A stretch of 64,000 nucleotides of DNA from Brachycybe producta (lineage: Eukaryota > Arthropoda > Diplopoda > Playtdesmida > Andrognathidae). Below the pieces are notes generated by a model. It was not told the DNA's origin and did not search any database. It saw nothing but the letters and a program-made list of their open reading frames with translations. This document shows positions 27,301-42,300 of this stretch, in pieces (the stretch's first letter is position 1; every line of letters starts with the position of its first letter). A program made the position numbers and the translations under genes. The stretch is taken from the NCBI GenBank assembly GCA_036925085.1, contig JAUPFP010000052.1, forward strand, positions 372,001 to 436,000. Direction: 5' to 3'.

Positions 27301-30300
27301 TTTAATTTGTATGTTACCCGTACTCACACATTTGGATGGAGAATTACTAAAGAAAAACCCTAAAATAGAACAAAGTGGGTCATACAACACGAGACCCACC
27401 CGCACGATCAGTCAGTTCGTAGTCATACCTGTCGTAAAAGATTTTTAAAAATTGTTACGGAGGTGTTTTTCCGGAATCTTCCAATAAATTTTCCAAAAAG
27501 TATTTCTTTAAAAAATACTGAATCACCTTACTAACTAATATAATCAAGTGTCGAGTGTCAGAAACAACACCTTTATCGGTCTCGTAACTCAACTTAAACC
27601 CGTCTCGAAGTTGACGGAACATTCAAAAGTTCCGTGCGCGAAACAAACACACAATTTTAGTTTTACAAAAAAAGACAATATTAAGTTATTATGATAATTC
27701 AATCCAATGATATTCTATGCATTGTTTTCTTCTGTTTCATGCAAATTAACAAAAAGTTGCATAAAATTATTAGCTAAAAAAATGGCAACAAACATTGGCA
27801 ATGAAAAAACGATTTGTAACAAAAAAATTACGTCCACAGCCAAAAAATAAAAAAATATATGAAGCATAAAATGAAGCATAACACAAAAAACGGAAAAAAA
27901 AACAAAAACTTCGAGAAGAACATTCGTTTTCGAACACAAATACGAAATCCGAAGAATGTAAACCTTCCGTTTTCGAAGTGTGTTCGAAATGTCCATAAAA
28001 AACAAAGGCTGTGAACGAGGAACAGAATTATAAACTGTAAATGCCTTAAACTCACCTTTGAAATATGGCCGTCGGGTCCTACGGTCATTCCGTCCAATTG
28101 TACGTCACCGATCGAAGCCGATGACGGAAGAGAAGCCGCACGCTGTTCCAGACCGGGAGATGTTGGAGGCAACCTTTGCTCTTGAACCGAAGCAAGCCTA
28201 AGAAAACGAACAAAAAAATCGCAGAAAAAACTCACGGATCAATTTTAAGATTCGAACAACTATTTCTCGACAGACTTCGTCATTTCCATTTCTGTACGTT
28301 CTTGTTTTCTCTTTCTCTCGTTAATCTTAAACATATAATTAGGGCGAGTCCAGACTAGAACAGGACATGTTCGCAAACATTTTCAAAGAACATGTTTGTT
28401 GTGATAGAAATTTTCAACATTGAACAGAACATGTTCGCAACGTCTTCCCAGTTGGTAACCTCGTAATGTATATGGATGTTCGGGAGAAATGTTCGCCGAG
28501 ACATTCAAACTACTCCTGGCCCGAACACGAACATCCCTTTACGTGACTGGCAAAAAAAAAACGACAAATGGTGGATCGGAGCCGAACAGAACAACGAACA
28601 AAATTTGTTACAGAGAAATTGCTCGGAATATACCGTCCACACTGTTCGCGAACAGTTGTTCTGTTCTAACACGAGAAAACTGTTCGTACGAAAAACGAAT
28701 GAAACATAAGTCCATCCTTAGTTGTTCAATGTTTACGATTCGAAGTGTGAATCGCAATATTAAATTTTCAAAAAAAAAAAAAAGATTAACGAAATTATCG
28801 TCTCGACTTTTTTTTGAAAGAAAGCTATTTTAAGAAGAAAAAACAAAAAATTGGAAAGCTCGTTAGAAACTAGAATACTAAAAGCCTTTTCATGATGACA
28901 TCATTTGAAATTATTACGAAAGTTCCGTAAATAACTATTTTCACATTTATTAACTTCGTAAAGACAAATTCATCACGAAATTACTTTTATCTCATTCTAG
29001 TGTCTAACACATTTTTCACAATTTCTTCGTAAAATTGCTTGTCGGGGGAAAAAAAAAGCGAAGACGACAAAATTCTATACCTATTGGTCGAGGTAATAAC
29101 ATTGCGGACCAACTAGCCTCGATCACAAAATCATACGATGTGAATCACGAACTTATCGGAGTTCCAAACTTTCACCCGAAAAATGTTTAGATGTTCGTAT
29201 TCGTTCACATCGTACGCTAGTGTGAACAAAAGCCTGTTTCACGGGTACCACGACAGACTCCGAAGTTACAGAAAAGAGCTTACTCGAGAGTCGTGGCTTA
29301 CAACTCGAAAATAGTTCAAATTCTCCGGCTTTTATAGACGTGTGACCTCGCAAACTTTTGCCTTTGCCTCTCTTCTATTTGTATTTCGCGTTTTAAATTC
29401 ATTTTCATATGCAATGGAAAAATGAATAAGCAACTAAAAAAATAATTACAGACTTTTTGACTTAACAGCTAAAATTTCATCGATTTATGGTTAAAATTTC
29501 GTGGAAATGTTTATTGAAATCAAAAAGTACATATATTTTAGATTATCTGTACGTAAAAATGTGTTAATTTTGTGTTTAAACAAATTTTTGTAGTTATGTT
29601 TATAAAATTAAATCGATTCTTTTTAATTATAAAAGTGATTTAAGTCGCGCAACTTAACAATTTAAACGAAGGTTTTACGAACTTCCTTAAAAATTAAACT
29701 TCTTTCAATTTTTCATTAAAGTCCAAGAAATCTTCCCCCTTTTTCTTACTTAAAATTTCATATTCCGATTATTTTAAATTAAATAAGCGATTTAAGTCGC
29801 AACTTAACAAATTAAAATAAACATTTTACAAACTTCCGTAAGAATTCTACTTTCAATTTTTCGTTAAAATCCACGAAATCTTCCTCCTTTTTCAGAATTT
29901 ACATAAAAATTTCTTATTCCAATTATTTTAAAAATTAAATAGGCGATTTAAGTCGCAACTTAACAATTTAAACCAAGGTTGTTTAACAGTTCACGAACTC
30001 CATTGAGAAGATTAAATTTATTTCAATTTTTGATTGAAATCCAAAAAAAACCTTCTGCCCTTTTTACTTAAAAATTTCTTATTCCAATTATTTTAAAAAT
30101 TAAATAGGCGATTTAAGTCGCAACAGTTTAAACCAAGGTTTAACAGTTTACGAACTTCCTTAAGATTCCATATTTTTGTTTATCATGCAGAACTATTTTG
30201 TGATCTACTAAATATTTCACGAGTTTCTGCTGGGCCTTTCCTTTTTTTGAGGAGATTTAAGATTTAATGTGAAACAGGCTTTTTTTTTATAAAAAATAAA

Positions 30301-33300
30301 AGCCATAAAAAGAAGAAGAAACAACTTTTAAAATAAAATTAGTGCATACATTCTGAATTTTGAATACAAAAAGCGAATGAGAAGGAAGAGGAGGCCGTAA
30401 AAAAAAAAACAGCAACCAAGCTCAATCTTTCGTCAGAGAAACAAAAATCTGACAGCCAAAAAAACGTGCGCTTCTCTCGCTCTCTCTTTTCTCGACGTGA
30501 GGTTTTTTCACAGTAAAAATTCGCGATACGCACAAAAAAAAAATGTCACCAATGGTAGAGACACACGAACATTCGCAATCGACATACGAGAAAAATATAT
30601 AATTTTTATAGAATATAGATATGAAAAAAAAGTCCTTTTTCGAAGAAGATTTGACAGAAAAAAGAAGAGTATTTTGGGGCCCGCGGCCCCTCCCCCGCCC
30701 GCCCGTGTTACCGTAAACGTGTGATCAGTGTTAGGTCAGCATTCTAAAGGAGCAAACAGAAATATCAAACACACTCTTTTGGTTTTTTTTCTCGTAAATA
30801 TTAAGATATATATATTGTATAATTTAAATATGACGAAGGAGGTTTTCGTGAGCGAGCGGTTTTACGATCGATTGATCGATAAATCGATACAAATGCAGGG
30901 CGAGGACAAAAACAACAACAAAAAATAAAATCACACCGAGAAAACTTAAAAAGACAACACATTCCGATAAAAACAATAAAAAAAAGACAAGAAACAAAGA
31001 CAGAAACTTTCAAGCAAAACCGTTTCGACAAATGGATGGACGAGAAAAAAGGGAGAGAATCGAGAGAAAGAGAGAAACAAACTCACCTCTTTAAGGTGAC
31101 CAGTGTTCCGGTCAACTTCTTGCACCTTCGTAAAGCGTTATCGAGACGATCCGGTTCGTCTTTTAGAAATCTGGAAATATAAAATTATTTATCGAAAATT
31201 ATCTTTTGTCTCTCGGAAGATGATTTTAAAAGTGAAAAATCCTCTCGAAATCACATTATTCTGTCTTTCGGATAGAATATGAAGAGAAACTTGAAGGTAT
31301 TTTAGAAACTAGAAGGGTCACTTAACCATTTAAGACTTATTCTCATGTTGATATGAAAGCAAAAAGTTATTAACATTTTCTAGAGACTTTTAACAATGTA
31401 ACCTCCGGTGATAAAATGCCCTTTAAGGTGGACTTACACCGATGAAATAGCAAAAACACTGTCAGTAGCAAAATGTTAATAACAAATATGTTATTTGCCA
31501 TTTTTTTTTTACTGTTTTGGTGTAAACGTTGATAACAAAATGCTAATAACAATGTTTTCGACAAAAATGTTGGTATAGGATGTCTGGCAGGAGAAACTGA
31601 TCCACGAGTAGAATGTTATTAACAGTGTTGACAACTTGCTAGTAACATTTTGTTATCAACATCCTTTCTGATCAGGGGTGTCCTGATCAAAAAATGTTAC
31701 GTCTCTGGTGTACGTAAAATGGCCTAATAAAAAGCTTATTTTGAAAAATATCAACCTGAAATTACCATTAACCTTTCTAGTTTCTAACATACTTTCAATT
31801 TCTCCTTTGTCTGTCTCTCCATTATTTTTTTTTTAAAAACGATGTCTTACTTTTCTTCTCTAACGATCACTTCCATTTCGGCAGCCATTACGGACTTCAA
31901 ATTCTCTTGCAAAGACGGATAACGACCTACGATTAGTAAATACAAACGAATCAAAGTTAATTTCGCCCAAAAAGACAAAACATGAAGGAATGAAAAATCT
32001 ACAGAAACAAAAAGCCGACCTTTAAGATCCGCAACTGTTTTGCTCGCTTTACTCAGAACGAGTGCCATGTTTTCGACTTCGGACATGTTGACGCGACAAC
32101 GTCTGTTGATCACGTTGCTTCTCAAATCCTCAACCGCACTTTCTAATTCGCTGCAAAACAAACAACCGAAAACCAATTATTTTATTTTCAATTGTTATTA
32201 AAATTGTTAATTTTCATTATTATTATTATTGTTTGTCATTAAATTACTATTTTTATTTTTAATAAAATTATTAATTCTTTATTAATTATTAATAATTTTA
32301 ATATTGTTTTCTGAATTATAATCATTATTATTAACAGATATTAATTTCAATTATTATTATAATTCATATCATTAATATATTTTATAATTATTATTGTCAT
32401 TATTATTTTTAATTATAAATTTCATTATTTTATATCACTATTATTTTCAATTTTAATAAATTATTAATATATTTTATTATTAATTTTAATATTAATTCCA
32501 TCATTGTTATTATTATTACAATTATAAATTTTAGTTATCATAATTAATTATTGAGATTGTTAATATATTTTATAATTATTAATTTGAATTATTATAATTA
32601 ATTATTAAAATTATTAATATATTTTATAAATATTTTTATTAATTTTAATTATTATAATTAATTATCAAAATTATTAATATATTTTATAAATAATTTTATT
32701 AATTTTATTATTATTTGTATTATTTCCATGATTATCACTAAAATTATTTTCATTATCTTTATTATTATTTTTTATCAATATTACTATTATTTTTACTAAA
32801 ATTATTAATATTTTATTATTAAATAATGTTTTTAATATTATTTTCTGTATTATTACACTTATTATTTTTAATTATCATTATAATTAATTATTATTAGCAT
32901 TGTTACTATATTTTATAATTATTATTTTTTATCATTGTCATCATTATTATTAAAATTACTTTCATTATTATTATTGAATAATAAGCAGGTAAAAAGGCTA
33001 AAACCGACGGCATCAAATCTAATCAACAACCGGTTACCTCAAGTTTATTTCTAGCTGCGTGATGTCTTGCCGATACATTTCCTCTTCGCGTGAAACTCTG
33101 TTCCGTTCGGCTCGGACTTGATCGTTGTCGGCTTCGACAGCCGCAAGCATCGCCTTTATCTTAAGGAACGTCTCTCGTATGGTCTCTTTCACGTTCATTG
33201 CCTGAGCCTGAGTCATGCGTCTCAGGTTCCGTACTTCCAATCTCAAGTCTTTCGTTTTCTTCTTGAGCAAACGGAGTTGGTTGTACATTTCGGGTGTTAT

Positions 33301-36300
33301 CTGAAGATCTGAAATCAAAAACGGTTCATCAAAGAAACACACAACGAGGCCGAGAACGACCGAACTTGCAAATTATCGTAAACCGACTAAGGCCAAAAGT
33401 TTGCATAAAATACACAATATTTAAAATTTTGCAAATTTCAATTATTTTATAAAAAAAAAAAAATCCCACTTTTTTGCTCAACATTTTTTTTTAAAAAAAC
33501 CAAATCGTTCAAATTTTGCATTTTTAGTTATTGGATCTGACAATTGCAGCTGTTAATTGTATAAAATGAACAATCTTCTTGTTTCTCTATTTGCATAAAA
33601 CGCATATTTTCTAATAATAATTCGCACATTTTCTGAATTTCTATTTGCATAATGGCCCTGGCACACGAACCACATACAATGGTCGAGTTCGACTACAAAA
33701 TGTAGTCGCTCATGTGCTTTCCATACCAATACATTGTCAACCACAGGCCAGCGACTTGCAAGCAACATTTTGCAGATGAAGATCGACCACTCAAAAGTGG
33801 TTCTCGTGTGCCAAAAGAGCCTCAAAGTTTTGGCTTTATAGCATTGATCGTCGACGGACGACAAAGCGTACCTCTTCCAGATAACGACATCGAGCGGTGT
33901 TCTTGGCTGCCGTACAAACTGAAGGGTTTCGGCGGTGGCGTTGGTTTTCCACTCTGTCTTTCTTTTTCTAAATAAATATAAAACACGGGCCACCAGAATT
34001 AGGTCTCGCGGTCACAAGTCTCGTAACAAAAGTCAACAATCAACGAAACACGTAAAAACCATCAACACGAAACAAAACCAATAAAAAAAGAAACAAGACA
34101 AAAACATAAATCGTGCTTCAAAAATTAAACAAAAATACGACTTTCTACTTTTTAAAAAAAAAAAAAACTTAGAAAACTAGAAAAATACAAACCTTTGGAA
34201 CCACCTTATTATATTCGGACACCAATTTATCGCAAGTTAAAGAAACAAAATAAATTTGCAAAGTATGAAAACACAAAAAAAACAAAGCTCTTCTAAACGT
34301 TAATTAGAAGCATTTTAAACATAATTAAATTCAGCTTAATAGCAAGTATGTTAAAAACTAGAATGTCCTAAAAATGACTTCACAATCACATTATTCAGAT
34401 TTAATTTTTTACGATAATTTCAAAATTGAAACAGTTTTATTTTTCTCTGCAAAACGTACCACCATACAGACCGATTTACATCGAAGAAATAGCAAAAACA
34501 TTGTTAGTAGCAGAATGTTAATAACAAATATTTGTTAATTAACATTTTTTTTTACTGTTTTGGTTTAAATGTTGATAACAAACGTGGTTGCATGTCAGCA
34601 GGAAACTAATCCACGAGTAGAATGTTATTAACAGTGATAACAACTTGCTAGTAACATTTTGTTATCAACATCCTTTTATCAAGAACACACCCTTCAGAGC
34701 GGTCGTGAAATTTCTGCTATTAACAAAGTTAGCAACAATATTATCGACATGTCAACATAAAAAATAAATGCTGAAAGCAAATGTTATTGACAAAAGTTAG
34801 TATCAAAATGTTATTAAAATTTTCTAGAGATTTTAATAACATTTTGATATTAACTTTTGTAGTTAATAACATTTTATAGGCCGATTTTTAATATTTGTTG
34901 AAAACATTACTAATAACAGGTGTTTTCAGCAATGTTACCGCCTCCTGTCTTAAATGTCCTTTAAGACTATTACGAACATTCTAGTTTCTAACAATTTTTT
35001 GCATTTTTTAATTATTAAACTTGCTTTTTTTTTTCTAAAAAAAAAAAGCTAAAAAACCAAAGTTTCAAATGTAAATCTAAGTTTAAAAAAAAAGCACGCA
35101 AACCAAAAAGAAACAAACTACTAAAAAGTAGGATGACCAATTGAAATGAACACGTTCGAAAAACAAACACCCGAAGTAAAGGAGTGTTTGGATTCGAAAT
35201 TAATACCTGAACTGTAAGATCGGGGCAAAGACGAGCTTTTTAAAGCAGGTTTTGACGGCTTCTCCGCTGAACAAATTACGAGCAGCAGAAAAAACAAATA
35301 AACAAAAAAAGAGAGCAGACAAAACAAAAAAAAAAGGAAGAAAAATTAATATTAATTTCGTTTCCTTTTTTTAAATTAATTAATTAATCGCAACACGAGA
35401 AAAGAAAAAAAAAACCGCAAACAAAAAAATAAATCAAACGAGAAAAAGAAAAGGAAAAAAAGCCGATGTCCGAAGAAGAATTCGGAACCTCACCGATGTG
35501 TTTTTCGAGACAACGAGAAAACACAAATCGTAGTGACTTTGAATTCAACGTACGAAAAGATCCGTTTCGTAATAAAAAAAACGTCGCAAATTGCGAAATT
35601 GTCTTTTTTTTCTCTCCACAAAATGGCTCAAAAGTAATTTGATAAATTCATTTTGGACGTTAATTATAAGCAATTAACTAACGAGTTATCTTGAAACTTA
35701 AATATTACATTATCTAACTAATTATGCACCTAATGAATCAGTAATTAACTAAGGAACTAACGAGAGTTAGGTTAGAACTAAACTGACGAACAAAATAACT
35801 ATCTAAACAACTAATTAATCATAACCAAACCAACTGGTTAGTTAGCTAACTACAGTAATTATATAACTAAACTTAGAATTAAATTAAATTAACACATTAA
35901 CTAATCATCAAACTAATTATTCCTAAGTAATTATCTACCTAATGAATTAGTACTTAACTAAGAAACTTTTATCCCTAATACACAGCTGATAATTTAAATG
36001 CATTTAAATATAAACGTGTTCTACGAAGCCCTGTGAAGGACAAACAAACAATATGTCGAATTCAATTTATTCAGTTAATTAATCTGAAAGTATTGAGTTA
36101 ATTACTTAAATATAATTTATAAATTTATATTGATTTAGTATTTCAATTTTAAAATATTAATAATTAAAATCAATTTTTATTTGGTGTTCATGTCCTTAAA
36201 TGGATTCCGTATAATTCACACCTAAACACATTTAATTGGAATTCATTTAACTCATACGTGTACAAGGTATAACTAACTAGCCACTTAGCTAACTAACTAC

Positions 36301-39300
36301 CCCGAGTTATCTTATACCTTGTACACTCACATGAGCTAAATGAATTCAAATTAAATGTAGTTTAGGTGAATTATACGGAATCCAGTTAAGGACATGAACA
36401 CCAAATAAAAATTGACTTTATTATTAATATTTAAATTGAAATACTAAATCAATATTTTAAAGTCAATAGCTTCTATAAATTATATTTAAGTATTCACTCA
36501 ATATTTTCAGATTAATTAACTGAATAAATTGAATTCGACGACATATTGTTTGTTTGCCCTTCACGGGGCTCTGTAGAACACGTTTATTATTTAAATGCAT
36601 TTAAATTATCAGCTGTGTGAGTATTAGAGCTAAACAGACGAACAAAATAACCATCTAAGTAACTAATTAATTATATCCCCCCCCCCCCCCCCAAAAAAAA
36701 CCCCCAGCTAATTAGGTTAGCTAATTATATAATTATATAACTAACGAGTCAGCTTAGAATTAAATAATTATAGAAGTAAATAACAAACTAATTAACTACC
36801 TAATGAACTAGTACTAAACTAGTACTAGAACTAAACAAACCGAACCATCTAAATAACTAATTAATTATATTTTTTTTACTAATGAACCACCTTGAAAATT
36901 AAGTTATTTTAAATAAGTAAAAAAAAAAAGACATGACAAAGAAAACAAAATAATAAAGAGACACAAAACGAGTAACAGAGGTACAAAGTTAAAATAGTTA
37001 ATTAATTAAAAAAGATTCCGGATTTTTTTTTTTAAAAAAGGGGATTAATTAGTATTAATTAGTACCTGTGTGCTGAGGTGAATGTTGTTTAGAATGGGTC
37101 GGAGAACTCATCGTAGGTGGGTCGTCAGAGAACGAAACCGATTTCTCCTCTTTCGAAGAAGAAATAAAAAAGATCGGGAACCAATTCAAATTATTAGTAA
37201 TCACACCATTAATTAATTAATTAATTAATTAGTAAACGAAACTTTTGAATACGTCGTCCAATTTTGCAATCAGATTTTTCTTACTTTTTTTAAAAAGCTG
37301 TTTTTTTTTCTTCTCCTTTATTCAACAAATTTAAAGCATTCTTTTCAAAGATTTTAGCATTTTTTAAACTTGTTTTAGCTTTTTTCAAAATATTTTACAC
37401 TTTTCAACTTTATAAGCATTTTTTTCAAAACTTCTATAAATATTTAATTCTTTTTAGCATTTCTTTAAATATTTAAACATTTATAAAAATTTTTTTAAGT
37501 ATTTTCCAAAATTTTCAGCTTTTTTCAAAACACTTTTCAAACTTTCTGAACATTTTTTCAAAACTTTTAAGCATTTTTTTTAAAAACTTTTATCACTTTT
37601 TGAAATTGTTTAGCATTCCTTTCAATATTTTAAGCATTTCTTTAAATTCTTAAGCATTTTTGAAATTTTTCAAGTAATTTCCAAAGCTTTCAGCTTTTTT
37701 CAAAACACTTTTCAAATCTTCTGAACCTTTTTTTCGAAACTTTTAAGCATTTTCAAAACTTTTAGCTTCTTTCAAAACCTTTTACAATTTTCAATTTTCT
37801 TTTAGCGTTTTTTCAAAACTTTTAGCACTTTTTAATTTTTTTCTTTAGCATTTCTTTCATTTATCAAAACATATAAGCTTTTTTTTTTAAAAAAAAAACC
37901 TTTTATCGCAATTGTTTTAAGTATTTTCTCAAAACTTTAAGCAATCTTTAAGAAATTTTTAGCCCTTTTGAAAATTTTCGACCAGTTTGTAACCTAAAAT
38001 GGCGGCCTTATTTTATTATCCATAATTTTAGGTAATTTTTATGATTTTATTAATGATAATTAGTTATTAATTAGACATGCACACAAAGAAAAACCAACAT
38101 CGACACAAAACTAACAAGAAACATTTATTAGTACCTTTCGAAAGAGGTCTCGGAACGGTTTTTATATCGGGTTTATGTTGTTCCGGTTTGTATTCATCTG
38201 AAAAACGATTTTAAAATTGCGACAAATGGAAAACACACATTTAACACAAACAAACGAGAAACAAACATAAAAACGAACAAATGTCTTAATCCATAAAATT
38301 CTGAAACAAACCTGAAAGTGACGGACTCGAAGAAGAAGATACGTTTGGCTTAACTTCGCACACTTCACCTACGAGAGAAGAAGAAAAATCTCGATATAAC
38401 TCGACTTTTCACTCAAAGACTTTAAAAGAAAGGAACCGACCAGTTCCTCCTCCTCCTCCACCACCTCCCGATCCCGATCCCGAACCCTGTCCTCCTCCAC
38501 CTTTGTAAACCGCAACTGCATCTCTCGAAGTCGGAACGTGAAGTAGTTCTCTATTGAGATCGATCTCGATATCGCGTTGGATCGGAGGCGGACGACTGGT
38601 CGTAAGAGCCTTGTGTACGAGACCCGTCAGACTGGCCAATTGCCTTTCCATGTACTCGACTCTCGCTCTGTAACGTAACGAGTCCACGGCTTGGATACCA
38701 TCTTGGGCAATCAGGTAGCCGTCACGGCTAAAAATTTAAAATATCTTCTTGTATTTTTCTTAAAATTTAAAGACTTTTTCGAGCTTCTTTGAGATTTTAG
38801 AGCAATTTTAATATTTTTTTTCTCTCCAATTTTTGGCCGTTTCTTGAAATTTCTTTTCCTCAGAATAACGAAACTTGTTCTTTCTTGAGCTTCTAAAAGT
38901 GTAGAGATTTCAACCGCCGTGACTCACCGAGAATCTTCGTCGATGACGGGAGTTACGCTACCGGAACGTGAACCATAAGAACGATCGCTGTAGTAAGAAG
39001 GATCCTCGTAAGACGCAGAAGGAGTCAAGTACATTGGATAAGAACGGTGATGTTCGACTCGACGATCTGAATTAACGACAAATAAAACATCCTCGGATTT
39101 TAATTAAGTTCTTCATCTCATAAAAATCACAACATATTCGGAAGTAATTTGTTTGATTAAATGTCATTTCGACTCAAACAAAACTTTGATCGAAAATTCG
39201 TGAAACTCACCGATGACGAGTAGAAAAGTGACAAAAAAAAAATAACGAACGAAACACACGAAAATCCAATTTATCTGAAATAATATAACGAAACTTACCT

Positions 39301-42300
39301 GCTAATATCATTTTTACGATGGTTCATCAAGTAAATTACGGTGAAAATACACCGGAAAGGTAAACATTGTTGAAAACGCGTGTTATTAGCAATGTTATTA
39401 ACAAATATTAAAAATCACGGACTATAAAATGTTATTAACTTTTATTGTCAACATTTGCTAGTAACATTTTTAAAAAATCTCTAGAAATTTTCATAACTAT
39501 TAACTTTCAACATTCTGTTATTTTTCCATTTTCACTGGACTTTTATGTCCCTCTGCATTAGGCCCATTGGGCTGCTAGCAAAGTATTCTTTGTAATTGTA
39601 ATAATAATGTTTGTTGATAACTTTGTTAATAGCAGAAATTCTGCAACCGCTTTCTAGAGGCGATGTCCCGATCGAAGGATGTTGATAACAAAATGTTACT
39701 AGCAAGTAAGTTGTCGACACTGTTAATAACATTCTACTCGTGAATCACTTTCTCCTACCGTAATGTTACCAACATTTTTGTCAAAAAAAATACTGTTATT
39801 AGCATTTTTTGTTAACGACACTGACCAAAATAGTAAACAAAAAATCGTTAATTAACAAAAGTATTGTTAACATTTTGTTACTAACAATGTTTTTGCTATT
39901 TTTTTGCTGTAAATCCACCTTTAGAAACTAGAATAGTAAGTGATTGTGATGAAGGTCTCTCTAATATCTTTTAAAATAAACGTTTCTCGTTCATATTTTC
40001 TTTAGCCGGGTATTCACCAAAAAGCGAGAAAGCAAAAGCAAACATTTGCTCGTGCTCGCCGATGTTCGCTCGTGTTTTCTTGAAATGCTCAAATCTTGCA
40101 GTCATACCGGAGCGAATATGTTCTTGTTCGCAGTTGATCCATCGTATTTCAAGACTAAATAAGCACGAACAAGGCTTTCCTTTGATGTACCGCCATCCAC
40201 TCGATCTTTTTTTTTTTCGAACACGAGCGAGCGAATGTTTGTTCGCTCGCTAACCAGTACTCACCAGACAATTATTGAGTGATAATGCTCGCTCTTTTTG
40301 TAATAAATACCCAGCTTTTGAAGATCAGACGTGGCTAAAAAGTTTATTTTGAACGATACCAACTTGGAAAACAAATTCATTAAAATCGTTTACTATTCTA
40401 GTTTCTTTTTTAAAAGTTGTTTCTAGGAGCGTTTACACTTTAAACCCAGTTAAACGAGAGGAAAAAAACCTTATCACGATTGCATAAAATACAGAAATAA
40501 CACGAACTTCAAAAGAAAAAATTGAAAAAACGTCCATCAGAAGAAGAAGAAAATGAAAGAAAAAAACAGCCAAATTTTCATTTTCAGCCAAAAAAACAAA
40601 ACATGAAAAAACTCGCATTAAAAAAAGCCACATCAAAAGCTCGTAAAAAAAAAAAGTAACGAAAAAACAAAAATTTACGACAAAAAAGAAGTTTACGTTG
40701 CGTTTTTTTTTTCTGCCAGGAATTAGGAAAACCACAAAAAAAAGTTCTCCTTTCCCGAGAGATGCAACAAAAAAAAATCTCCTTACCTGGCAGCGCATAA
40801 GGATCGAGTCCTTGATCGGGACTACCTTGATAATTAGGTTGAGAACAGGAGCGTTCGGGAACGCCACGGTAACAGGGTGAAACTGGCACCGGCTGAGACT
40901 CGTGGTGGTTCACGTAATGGCGCTCGGGTGAGGTACGATACGATCCCGATGGACCGAACGGGACTATAACGAAGGAGGAGGACGAGAAGCAGATCAGAAA
41001 AAAAAAAAGTATTCTTCCAAAATTTTACAAAATGATCGGGACAAAAAATGTTCTCGTAATAAAAAATGAAAAAATCCGATAAAACGTCAAACTCGACCCG
41101 AGTTTCCTTTACTCGAGTAAAATATATCTTTCGCTCTCGAAATCATTCGAGAGCCGTAAAAAGCAAAATAACCGCATTCGTAAGAAACTGTTTCGAAAAT
41201 GCCGAATAAAAAACTGATAATAAAATGTTTACCCGAAGTACCTCCCTGACTGGTACGAGGCGATGGCACAGAAGGAACAACGACACCCTGAGGAGGTCCA
41301 GCAGTTGTACGAACACTTTTAGCCATCGAAGTGACCGGTTGTTGATAAATACGTTGAGGTTTCGGAGGTGGTTGCATGGGTCCTAAATTTTAAAATAAAT
41401 AAAAGAAAACGTCGATGATCAACTTAAAATAACGAGAAATGTTACGATGATGATGATCGTGTACCGTGTAACGGTAATGTTCTTGAACCGATGTCCGATC
41501 CGGAAAGTGGTAATGTTTGTGTTTTGGCACGTTCGCTTAGTACTGGAGCCGGAGAGTACGTTCTCATCTGACCAGTGTGGGGTAAAGTGGCCGTTCTTCC
41601 GACACCTAACGCATACGCGTGAGCCACTCCATAGTAACTGCTACCGGGAGCTGGAGACTTGGAAACCTGATCAATTAAAAATGGCTGCTCAGTCCTTCTT
41701 TCCAATTAAAATATGGGAATGTCCTTTTTTAAAGTTAAACTAGAGGTTTTTATTTACAAATTGTGCCACTAGATGGCGTTATATACAGTATACGCGTGAC
41801 CATGGTAGAGTGTCGTACAGAACAAAAAAAAAACCATTTCCGCAATTCCACAAAAACAAGTACGGAACTTCGTAGAAACATCTTATAAACAAAATTCAAA
41901 GTGTTTTCGTAACTAAATAAATAAATCAACAAGATGGCCACTTTTTCCTTGCAATCTTTTTTGAAAATAATTGTTTAATAGCAGTTTTAAAATGCGGATT
42001 TTTATACGGCATTGTAAAAACTGCAGCCAAACGACTGTTTTCAATCAGATCCACAAATACAAAATTAATCAAATTGTTAATTTATTCACGTAGTTTCTAA
42101 AACATCTAGAATTTTATTTAAAAATTATTTCTAAGAAGTTCCATACTTGTTTCCGTACAAATTCGCTCCTTAGAAGATTGGTTTTTTTTCTGCATAATTT
42201 CCCGAGGTTACGCGTGATCACATGCTGAAACATAGTGACAATAAAATCGTCCTAGAAGCAAAGGCAGTTAGAAATCGGGAAGAACTTCAGTTGGCTCCGC

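Noticed and set aside
33553-33993. The 146-codon minus-strand ORF as an exon in its own frame
   Set aside because: That frame does not match the phase of the flanking exons. The in-phase reading with acceptor at 33968 gives the proline-rich KPTPPPKPFS sequence instead.
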